A stretch of 64,000 nt of DNA from Trebouxia sp. TZW2008 (Eukaryota; Chlorophyta; Trebouxiophyceae; Trebouxiales; Trebouxiaceae), in NCBI GenBank assembly GCA_002118135.1, contig BDIU01000146.1, forward strand, positions 248,001 to 312,000, in the 5' to 3' direction. Positions 10,532-21,000 of the stretch are shown piece after piece. The notes below the pieces were generated by a model. It ran no database searches, was not told where the DNA came from, and saw only the letters and a program-made list of their open reading frames with translations. Both the position numbers and the translations under genes were made by a program. Within the stretch, counting starts at the first letter, position 1. Every line of letters begins with the position of its first letter.

Positions 10532-13500
10532 CTAGACTGCATAATCCTCCAGGCTACCCAGTTGACCGCAGGCAGCCATCTCATCATCGCCACGGCTATC
10601 TCGAACAGTACACACTCTTTTGGCCTGCGCAGCCATTTGCACATTTGCCCTGTGTTGCTTACTTGACAAGATCTGCCAGATTCACCTTCAGTCAACACTC
10701 TGGACCCCCACTTAGTTGATGAATGCAAGTGACCAAAAATCCAATACAATGCCAAATGCAATTGACCAAAATAACACAGCAATGATGCATGCAATCGACC
10801 CAGAACCAGCTGTGATCATGAAGCAGGCAGAGAAGCAAGCTGTCAAGCACATCGATCAGCGGGCTCACCGCAAGTATAGTGTCCTTGAAAGCTTCCACTT
10901 GCTCAGTACTGCTGGCAGTGAAGCGGGTGCCCTTATGGGGATTGAACATGATGAGGTTGATCTTGCACTCAATGTCTTGCATCAAGTCTACCAGCCTGCA
11001 GGAATAACTTAATGTCAACCTGTCTCAATACATTCCAATTCATTTCAATCTGACTGATCACACTGCCACCCAACTCCACTTCCAAAAGGGCAGCATGCTG
11101 CTCAACAGTGACAATGATGGGTCAACTTGCATTTTTTGCCAACAGCTAGCGGGCAAAACATAGTAGCTGTCAACTCAATTCAGCTCAACTAGACTGACTT
11201 TGATATAACTCAATGCAACCCAGTTTGGTTCAACTTGGTGGCAAGCAACTGCACACAAAACAGGCAGATTCAATGAATGTGCATTCTCTTTTTTGTCGCA
11301 CTACATCGCTTGCCAACAGCTAGCTGCTGGCTGACAAGATGACAGAAGCTTGAAGAGTGCTCCAAATTGTCTCATGCTAGCATCAGCATGCAACTTGTAA
11401 TTCCTCTCTGTTGGTGACATGTCGGAGCTTGCACCAAATGTAGTGTTGTCGCAAGTGCACAATGCACATGCAGCCAATGCAGACCTTGATCACTGCACAG
11501 AGAGATCAGCACTATCTCATGCATGATGTGCGAGACTAAAACAGATGCAGGTTGCTATTACCTGTGGGCATTGTCTAGGCTGTCATTGATCCCCTTGAGC
11601 ATGACATACTCAATGAGCACGTGACGGGGGTGTGACTTTGCCCTATCCCTTGGAAACAGGTCTTTCAAGGCGCCAATCAAGGTTGCCAGAGGCCACTTTC
11701 GGTTGACTGGCACAATCTGCTTTCTGACCTACAATGAACAAGCAGATACAAAAGCATAAGACGTCCAGATTTTGTGCATGTTGCTTGGCATGGCAGCATG
11801 CCAAGAGCTGAGCAGAGCAAAGACCTAGGGCAGGCAAGCGGGGACAGGCAAAGGGGGGCGGGGGGGCTAAAGGGGGTGGAAGTTGTTTGGAGGGGTTCCT
11901 TGGGTGACAAGGGGAAGGTGGGAAGGTGGGAGGGAAGGGGGCCACCTTGGTCGAGGTCGCATGCTGAGGATCGCATTCTGAGGAGCTGATCAGGGCAAAT
12001 ACACAAGCAGGCCGTGCTGGGCCAAGGGTGGAGGTTTCCTCATTGTGATGGCATGCTTGGGGACTGGGCAAAGCATACACACAAGAAGAGGAGGAGCGTG
12101 GCAGGGGAAGCTTTGGGGTCGGGCGGGAAAGGGGGGGGGGGGGGAAATGAAACTTCNNGGGGGGGAAGGGGGGGGGGGGGGGCAATTGAACTTCACTCAA
12201 ACAGCATCACTGAAACTTCTGACTGCAAGGGCTTGCAATATATGTGTATGCAATCTACCAAAAAGAGCGGCAGGGACCTAAGGCCGTACCTCATCTGTGG
12301 TGGCATGCAGGGAAACAGCCAGTTGGGCCGGGCTGTTCTCCACAAAATGCCTCAGCTGGGGCACCAACCCTACTGTGGACACCGTCACCTGCACTTGCAG
12401 CAGCCATGCTTAGTCAAGCAACTCATCACTTGACATGCTGTCAAAGACATTGCAAACAGAATCACAAACTAGTCAGGACAGCTCCACAGATGCGAAACCT
12501 TTGACAAACTGGGCTGCTAGTATTTGCGATGAGGACTACGCCAAGCAGGTGGCTAGCACATGACATATGTAATCGTGCGATCAACGAATCACGAATGAGC
12601 AATGCGGCTTGACATATGCTGATGCAAGTTGTGCTATCTTGGTGAGTGAGTGTCGCAAACTTCTGTTATCACAATCACAAAAGATATCAACAGCCAAATG
12701 AGAGTGCAAGTCAATATATGATTACCTTGTTGTGTGAGAACTGCAAGCCTGTGTTGTCACACAGGATGTTCACAGCTGCCATGACAGCTGACAGATTATG
12801 CAATGGCTCGCCCATTCCCATAAACACTATGTTGGTAATAGGGGGCAGGGGGGCTGCCTGGGGATGCCCTTGGGCTGCTGCTTCAGATTCGTGTGCAAAT
12901 AAGCGCAATGCCTCGACCACTTGCTCCACTATCTGGGCTGTGCTCAAGTGCGCCCTGCAGATCACATTGCGTTAACCATACTGAAAAACAAATGGTCATC
13001 AGCTAGCTAGCAAGTGAAAATCATGGTGATATGTCATGCAGAGGCGCGCTACTGATAAGACTCATGCATCCTGTGACTGGCCACAAACCACGCAACCGCA
13101 CAGGACAGGATTAGCCCAGGACCACTCTGGTTGGCGACAACTGATTGCTCCAGGATGTACCTGGCTGGGCCTGTTGAGCCTGTCTAGCATACGTCTCATG
13201 AATGCAAGGAGACAACGTGTACAAGCCACCGGGAAGCTTTGCATCTGAGCCCCACACAGGCTGTCGTTGAATAGTACCAGCAACAACAACTACATATGTA
13301 CAAGCTAAAGGCAATTCTATACCATTGAGTACCGCAACAAAATATTGCCTGTATGAGCAGACGCAGCCCGTGAATATTCTCCCTTTTCTTTCAATTTGGT
13401 TTCTTTTCATCTTCACAAGATAAAAGTCTGTGGACATGAGCCCCATGTGAAGAAGGACTGGCAGTTGATGGCGTAGGCAAACTGGAATGTGTTCCTTATC

Positions 13501-15421
13501 TTTCCCTCTTTTTACAAATTACTTCTCTTTTCTTTTCTTTGCTTTCTTATTTTGCCCTTTTCCTCCAGGGAATTGTATACCTGAGTCCCATGCGGCCTGT
13601 GAAGCAGAACTGGCAGTTCATGGCGCATCCAACTTGGGATGACACACACAGGGTGGTGCGCGGCCTGAGGCTGCCTTCCCTTGTGACAGGGATGAGAACT
13701 GTCTCTATCCCCCCCGCAGTTTGCTGGCCCTGAAGCAAAAGCCAAAGTGTCTCTCAGCACAGGACCAAATTGGAAGGAGGCAGTTGACTGCTCCAGTACG
13801 CATCTAGCTGGGTTTGCTGAGCCTGTCTAGCACCTATTTATAATGGATTGAAATGAATGAACAGCATGCATGCAATCAGCTGCGGCGCTGCAAGCCAAAA
13901 ATGTAAGTCATCTCTGACTGCAAATCATGCTGACACACTGCACCCCATTGCAAAATGACTCATGCTGCAAAAGGTACACACCAACCAAGGAAGCGTATGT
14001 GCACATGCAACCTACATACAAGCAGCCATTCATCAGGACTGTTGTCAACTCAATATGTCTGTAATGCCACCTTCAGTCTTAAGAAGTGCCCAGCATTGGT
14101 GGATTGTAGACTGCCACAGGAGTCACAACTCTACAGGGCAATGTCTTGTAGGCAAATCCAGCAGGTGCATCGACTGCTGATGAGTGCATAAGTCACGTCT
14201 GCAAACAGGCCTGAATACGACGGTTGGTACCTTGAGCTTGAACAGCATCTTGCATGTGCCGTCCGAGGCTCTGTGCGTGCTTTGCAACTCCAGCCCACCA
14301 TCTAGAGTTGCCTTCTGGTTGAATGACTCCCTGCCACAAGTCATGTCTTGCAAAGTCAGGAGCGTGATGGATTTGAGGGACTTTGGAATGATCAAATGAT
14401 TGAAGCAAACAAGTCACAGCAGCAGCAGCATCAATCAGGCATGTGTGTAGGCAGACCATGATCAAAGCCATGCCAAGGAACTTAGCTTTCCTGGAAAGTG
14501 TGGCAGAAGCAAAAATTGTGATCATGTCATGATGCAACACATATGCATCAAGCCAGAAAAATAGATAGTCATAACAATTGCTAGTGTTGGTATGCTTGGA
14601 TGATCACAGCAGCACAGCACAGCACAGCACAGAAGGTTGCAAATGTGCTAAGAAGCCACCTGAATTCTGTGCTGAAGCCCCTTTGCTTGCCATGCGTCTC
14701 AGCAAGATCACGCACCCAGTGGTCTTTGTAGTACATCCAGCGCCACAACTGTTTCGCCCTCTGAGGCCTGTCCCCTATCAAACGCAACAGGACAGACTTA
14801 TTGCCAGAATAATGCCAGACATTCTGTTTGCTTGAGATCGCCATCTGACAACGCCAGAAGTCTGAGAAATTCTCTTGTTTGCGTCAGAAGCAATGATGCA
14901 TTGCATGTCACACAGGTGTCTTTGCAGGCAAGAGATGTAGACCATGAACATGGAGCTGCTGTATGCAGGTGCACACTTGGTATTGATGCTAAGAAAGAAA
15001 GTTCTTGGTCGTCAGGCATCATAGAGGGAGCCTTTGTCAGCAGAGGCAGCCTAGGGATGGTGCTGATCATGATACCTTGCTGTTCCAGCCAGTGCGCAAG
15101 CTCAGACTTGGTCAAGTTTTTGAGCATAAGCCTGCCCTGGGCATCTGTGATCGGAGACCGCAGCCGGCCGGTGGGATTACGGTTGACCAATGGTGAGGCC
15201 TGCTCGATCGCATCAGAGCTGTCTTCCCTCACAAGTGGTGCCATCTCCACTGCCACGGCTTGTCGTACACGGGCACGGTGGGGTGTTGCGTGTGGTTGAG
15301 CATGTTGTACCAAGTGTAAGCCCCACTGTTGCAAGCTGGGAAGTTGGGATAGAGGCTGCCGGTAATGCTGCGGTAAGCAAGCCAACGCTGCGCCAGGCTG
15401 AAGGATGTGTGCCCTCAGCAT
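10532..15421 (-). CDS. RlmN-like radical SAM RNA methyltransferase, probably organellar
   Basis: Dual-specificity adenine-C2 methyltransferase of 23S rRNA A2503 and tRNA A37 in the bacterial family; a plastid or mitochondrial role is inferred. Nine exons join in frame: 15076-15421, 14660-14774, 14231-14330, 13581-13729, 12726-12954, 12290-12388, 11562-11728, 10869-10995, 10532-10624, giving 474 aa. Seen: an N-terminal extension of about 95 aa rich in Gln, Arg and Ala that could be a transit peptide; [27 protein letters not shown]; the radical SAM cluster motif CAMNCQFC (CxxxCxxC) in the exon at 13581-13729; [46 protein letters not shown]; and near the C-terminus AACGQL, which holds the cysteine methylated during catalysis in E. 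coli RlmN. The two catalytic cysteine sites and the GMGEP motif look intact. An intron holds the only assembly gap. It is head-to-head with LYAR. Confidence 0.92.
11820..12185. other. G-rich intron stretch with two unresolved bases
   Basis: Runs of G on the plus strand (11849-11880 and 12130-12182, with G blocks of 7 to 14) flank two N at 12157-12158. The stretch lies in an RlmN intron between the exons at 12290-12388 and 11562-11728. Four or more G-runs in short order satisfy a G-quadruplex pattern on the plus strand. The N pair probably marks a sequencing stop. Confidence 0.8.
13101..13200 (+). repeat. SINE-like dispersed repeat, copy 1
   Basis: About 100 bp sharing the core GGACCA, TTGG, GACA, CTGATTGCTCCAG, GTACCT, TGGGCCTG, TGAGCCTGTCTAGCA with 13755-13840 and 22864-22955. 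It lies in an RlmN intron. Confidence 0.7.
13755..13860 (+). repeat. SINE-like dispersed repeat, copy 2
   Basis: Second copy of the 100-bp repeat (CACAGGACCAAATTGG to GAGCCTGTCTAGCAC), followed by an AT-rich tail with GAATGAA at 13850. It lies in another intron of the RlmN gene. Confidence 0.7.
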
Positions 15422-15661
15422 GCTGCGCGATACAGCTTAATGCGTTTCAGACTCAGGTCGCTTGCTTGTGGTGTATCTCGAGGTGGTGCCACGATATCTG
15501 TGCACCAGTCACGCAGCCTACGGGCTATGCAAGGCGCTTCCGAACAGCGACACAAGCAGTGTACACAAATGGTTTCGGAGCGCATCCTTCCTTGAGCGCG
15601 GGCAAGAGACAACGCGGTCGCGCAGCTTGCATCGTGCTTCGCCAGTTGCAGTTCACAGAAG
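15422..15661. promoter_or_regulatory. Divergent promoter region, RlmN-like / LYAR
   Basis: The 240 bp between opposite start codons must hold both promoters and both 5' leaders. No core element was assigned. Confidence 0.4.
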
Positions 15662-17046
15662 ATGGTATGGTTCGTGTGCGATGACTGTGGTGACTCGATC
15701 AAAAAGGTACTGCAGCAGAGCTCGTCTTCTGGGTTTGTTGTCTCCTCGCCGCGCCGTCAACTTGCGCGTCTGCGACAAACTTGTAAGGATTGTGTTGGTT
15801 GCAGCCAAAAGTCCCCCAACATTTGCAGCAATGCTCCGCCTCCCGCTTTACCTGCATCGACTGTAGTCGTAGCTTTGACCGGCACAGCGTGAAGGTAGGC
15901 CTTTGCCTGATCGTGAAGTTAGAGACTCCTCAGACCGTTGGGTCCATTGCCTGCTGGCCTGAACGACCCTGGAGCTCCATAAATGACGTTGTGGCAAAGA
16001 TCAAAGTCCGTCTTCCATGCAGGGACATGCCACTTGTGTGACAGAAGCAGACAAATATGCAAAGGGCGCCACCAAGCCAGGTGGTTATGCAGCAGCGGGC
16101 TACTACAAAGACAACTCTGGTGCAAGTGTTGCTAGCGCCCAGCCAGAGCCAACCACAGCCAGTCCATTAGACACTGCATGCTTGTCCACCCGCCCTCCCT
16201 GGACATGTAGTGTGTGCAATGTGACTGTCACCAGCCAAGACACCCTGCTTGGACATGCAGCTGGCTTCAAGCACCGCCGCAGGGTACGTCTCAACTTCAG
16301 TCTTTCTTTTCCAATCTGATTGCTCAAAAATCACAGGCAGTTTGTGCTGTGCTCTTTGCTTCCATGCTGTGTTGCTATGATGGGATGCTGTACAGCGTGT
16401 TCAGCTTATCTTGATAGACAATTTTTGCTGCCTTTGCTCAGCAGCCATGTGTTGCCATAGTGGTTTGCTCAGCACCAACTGTGCTCAGCCTTACTTACAA
16501 CAAATGTGGATGCAGGTGAAAGCTGCAGCAAAAGAAGCAGAGAGCAGCGATGCACCACAAAAAGCTCCAGCAAAAGAGGCAGAGAGCAGTGAAGCACCAC
16601 AGAAAGCTCCAGCCAGCCCAGTGAACCAGACAGATGCAGCTCCTGTTCCTGCTGCAACTGTTGGCAGCAAACGAGCAGCTGACACAACCACTGACACTGC
16701 TGAGGTGCCTCCCAAGGCCAAGAAGGCCAAGAAACAGAAGAAGACTGATGCTGCACCTCAGCCAGGGCAAGATACAGTGTCAGCTGATGTGTTGGCAACA
16801 GAAAGCCGAGCTGTGCCGTCACAACAGCAGACGCTTGACAAGGTCAAGTGGAAGAAGCTGGCGCAAAAAGCCTTGAGAGAGCATAACGGTGCAATGACGC
16901 TATCAGAACTGCAGGTGGCATTATGTCTTGCTGCTCATGTTCCAGAACAATCGACAGCTGAAGCCAATGCCTTGATTGCTGCTAGAGTGAAAAGCAGCTC
17001 TCAATTCAAAGTGACAAAAAGAACAGTATCTCTAGTCGCACCCTAG
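15662..17046 (+). CDS. LYAR-type nucleolar zinc-finger protein
   Basis: Homologue of LYAR, a nucleolar protein tied to rRNA processing and cell growth. Four exons in frame: 15662-15706, 15805-15894, 16023-16283, 16516-17046 (308 aa). The N-terminus MVWFVCDDCGDSIKK and the next exon (CSASRFTCIDCSRSFDRHSVK, then GHATCVTEADKY) form the two zinc-binding LYAR units with Cys and His pairs in the expected spacing. A third finger CSVCNVTVTSQDTLLGHAAGFKHRRR is of the C2H2 (U1-like) kind. Then follows a low-complexity Lys/Ala/Glu-rich part with a 14-residue unit (KEAESSDAPQKAPA) occurring twice and a bipartite basic run KAKKAKKQKK, a likely nucleolar signal. The last 75 residues (VKWKKLAQKALREHNGAMTL onward) match the winged-helix-like C-terminal domain seen in LYAR proteins. 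Confidence 0.88.
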
Positions 17047-18079
17047 ATAGTTGCCTGTCTTGTCTCAACCAACGATTGAGTGTGTACCAGTATGCTCTTT
17101 GCTTTACCCTAGCTGTGGTTAGGACATCGCATGTCTGATCATAGCTTGCTTCTGACTCCTGTTGGGTTGCGGCTGTCCAAGGCCAATGTGTTTAGGCTTA
17201 TTATTGAAACTTCCGCTATGCACGCTGGGTCTTGGGTGCCGTCCAGCACCAAGCCAATATTGCAAATGTCACTGTTTTACATAGTGTCATTGTGACTCGT
17301 ATAGCCTATGGAATCTTAGTCAGCGCTCAAGTCAGACCCGATGTCATAAATGAGCGCTGAGCGTCGCAACGGTTTCCGCTTGTGCTTACTCCTCTACTGT
17401 AGCCTAGAGCATCTCATCGACGAGGCCCTGAACATGCCTACGTTTGGGAACAGAGCTTCTGAGTACTATTTTCCCTCACAAATGCATAAACCATGAACTT
17501 GTGATGATAACAAGTGCTGAGCGTCGCAATAAGGGTCAGGATCTCTTGCACCCTTTTCAATGTACAAAGATGTGCGCTGATGACTGCTGCTGTGCCTGCT
17601 CTGCTCACAGTCTGTCAGTGACTGTCACAATAACAGGGGTGCCTGATGTTTGGAATCAGTTTAGTAAAGCAGTTCTGCTTTGTCAAATTTGGCAAAAGCT
17701 GGTTATCATGTCAGCTAGCTCTGTTGCAAACTCAGCTGATGCAGCAACTAGTCAATTCACACACCTTTCCGTTTCAGCTGCCAGCTTGCAAGTGTCAAGT
17801 CTTGACGTCAGGAATGAATCATGATGCAGCAAGCAACGTGTAGTGTTGAACGCTGGGAGTTGCTCAGACGTCATTTGGCTTGAGCTGCGCCCAAGGCTAT
17901 AGCAAACTTGCTATGTGACTACATTGACATTGGTTACCAACTGACCAACGCCTTGTACTAATGCAAATCATTTGTCAAGCTTGTCTGCTCGTAAAAGCAA
18001 AGTACTTCAGGTCAGTTGAGCATTCACTTGCACGCGTGCCTTCCTGCTACCGTCACTGTGTAACTGACTGAAACAAAGC
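17047..18079. other. Convergent intergenic region, LYAR / RanGAP
   Basis: About 1 kb between two stop codons. A motif GCTGAGCGTCGCAA occurs at 17356 and 17516. No exon with coding potential was recognised; the open frame at 17444-17824 has no detectable similarity. Confidence 0.5.
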
Positions 18080-21000
18080 TCAAGAGCTTTTGATGCCTAC
18101 GCCGCCAAGTAAGTCTGTCAGTTTGTCAACCACTGATGGGCTCCTGGCAGTGTCTGCATCATTCTGCTCCTCACCATCTTCTTCTTCGTCATCTTTGTCA
18201 GCAGCATCTGGATCATTTTCTTCAAAAGACCCTAGAGCTGAAGCCTTTCCAGCCTTCTTCAACGTGGACTGCAACAACAGCACACCTTAGACCTTGCTAT
18301 CTGGCAGCTGCTATCGCTGCGCGATGCACCACATCTTGCATTGGCGTTGTTGAAAGAGACCATTGCAGCATGTTGACACAAAGAAGGCTATAAGTTACGT
18401 CGCTTATGTTGTCTTGACCATTAGTGAGCAGTGCGCGGGCGAGTTGGAAAACAGCCTAGACAATGCGTGTGACATGACGGCATGCAGCACTTGGGGCTTG
18501 GCAACAGGCACTGTTTTGTAATGCATTCAAGGTGTATGCACAACAAGGGATCTTGCAATCACATGCATGCATTCTCCAATTGGTGAGGCAGCTCTGCTTG
18601 CCTTGATGTTGTCAATGGCAGTTTCAGGGATCTCATTGGCATCCAGATCCAGCAGCTGCAGTTGCTGCTTATCTGCCACAGCTTTAACAACTGCCATAGC
18701 TCCAGCACGCCGTATCTACAGCATGCACATACCGTTTAGGTGTATCTGCAAGCATGCACATGCCATCAAAGCCTAGCAATACACTCATACCGCGTCAGTA
18801 TCTGCAAGCATGCACACGCCAGCAAGACCTAGCAACAACTCATAATGCATAGGAGTCTACAACCATGCATATACTATCAAGAAAAGCAAAAGATGAATAC
18901 TGTGCAATAAACTGGTCAGTGCTGCTACCTAGGGTGTGAGCAAGTCCCACAAGCACGCCGTTCGTCAAGGCTGTGTTTACAAGTGTTGGGTAAAAGCAGA
19001 ACTCATTCTGGGCCAGATCAACAGTTTGCAGGGCAGGCAAGGCCTCTGGAGGCCCATGGAGCAAAATGGCTCCTCGCTCTCAATTGAACAGAGCATGTTG
19101 ATCAAATTGCAATAACTTCACGCACCAATTTGCCAGTCACTTGGCAAGTTGAACCACCCATTGAGTCAGTAGCACACCTAATCTGAGCCAGATCAAGGCA
19201 GGTAGGGCTTGTAGAGGCCCATTAAGCAAAATGGCACCTCAGTCTCAAGTGAGCATAGCATGTTGATCAAATCACAATAGCTTTACGCACCAATCCTTCA
19301 GTCAAATCACAAGTGACAAACCCGTTTAGGCAGTAGCGCACCTGATTCTGAGCCAGATCAGAGGCTTGCAAGGAAGGTAGGGCTTGCAAAGGCCCTCTGA
19401 GCAAGATGGCTCTTCAGTCTCAACTGAACATTGCATGTTGATCAAATCACAATAGCTTTACGCACCAGTTTGTCAGTCACATCACAATTTGACAACTCAT
19501 TCAGTCAGTAGCGCACCTGATTCTGAGCCAGATCAAGGGTTTGCAAGGCAGGTAGGGCTTGCAGAGGCCCGCTGAGCAAGATGGCTCCTCGATCTTCCAA
19601 CTCATTCTCTCTGAGATTCAGCTTCTGCAGGTTGGACTTGTTGCCTAGGGCTGCAGCCAGCTGCTTGGCACCTTCCGGTGTCACCTCATTCAAAGCTAGC
19701 TCCAGTTCTTCTAGTTGTGGAGCTGCAACAGCAGGCATTGCTCAGGAGGACAAAGTTCTGATGCAGCTGAAGAAAGGCGCCAGCAGCAATAATGCTTTGA
19801 TTTGGCATCGATTTTGGCAGGGTAAGATATCTGAGTCATAAAGCTTTCACAGGTTTGCAAACTGTCAATTGATAAACAGTCATATAATAGAGCATGACTA
19901 CAACAGTCAGCCTCAAGCGCAAAGGCTTTACCTAGCCTCAAGTCTACCAAGTCGCTCAATGCTTGCGCATGCAAGCAGCAACACATACACAAAGCAATGC
20001 AATGTCATTTGAAGTACGTCCTAGGTTGCTTCTCGTAATAGGGACTCCCATGAAGGCGCCCAACAATGTTGGGTTTGTACAACTCTTTTGCTTTTGTTTC
20101 TGAGGAACATAGCTCTTGAGATAAACAATCAGATGTGAAGCGTGAGCTTTTCGTGAGAGTTTTTGTGATTCAGCTACAATAAGCAATCACCTGCGTCTGT
20201 GAGAGCCTGAGCAATGGTGCTAACCCCCTCATCTTCAAGAGAAGTGTCGTTGAGGTTCAACGCTCGCAAGTGTGGCTGGCCTTTGAGCATGGCAGCCAGC
20301 GATTCTGCAACCTCCCCAGTCATTGGGTTGTCGCTCAAGTCCAAGCGCTGCAAGCAGTTTCCTGGGAAAGCACAACACAAAGATTTCAGACAGCTTTCTC
20401 ATTTTACTCTAAGAGGAATGATGGTGATCTTTGCTAGGTCCAAGGTTTGCTTCTTCAACTCCCAGCTCAAGACTCTGCAACCTCCCCAATCTTTGGGTTG
20501 TCGCTCAAGTCCAAGCGCTGCAAGGACTTGGACTCTCGGTTGTGCTTGTCAGATCCTACATGCTTTGTTTGCACACCCCGAGCTAGTGACTTTGCAATCA
20601 TGCCAGTCATTGGATGATCACTTGAATCCAATCGCTGCAAGCAGCTTCCTGCAACAGTATTTGATGCCAAGACAGCTCCTCACGGATGCAGGGCAAAAGC
20701 TGTCAGCAGTTGTAGCTGTTAAAGCCTTCCCATTCTTTCCCCACAACGCCAGTTAGCAGCTCTGCAATCTCCCCAATCATTGAACTCTTGCTGAAGTCCA
20801 AACGCTGCCAGCAGCGGTCTGAAATCACATCAAGGCAGCTCTCACAATATGCAGAGCAAATCCTGGCGGAGAATGTTGTACATGCCACATCCTGAATGCT
20901 GTGCCCTCACGAGCATTCCACATAAATGATTCCCCTCTAACATGCTCAGGGCAAACATGGCTTGGTGCCTTTCACATATTGATAAACTGTGATGAATGGG

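Noticed and set aside
11643..12200. 185-codon Pro-rich open frame on the minus strand
   Set aside because: Arises from G-rich intron sequence and runs through the N bases; no codon bias or domain, and it overlaps a real RlmN exon in the same frame only at its end.
16469..16822. Leu/Gln-rich antisense frames opposite LYAR
   Set aside because: Shadows of the Ala/Lys/Glu-rich LYAR tail.
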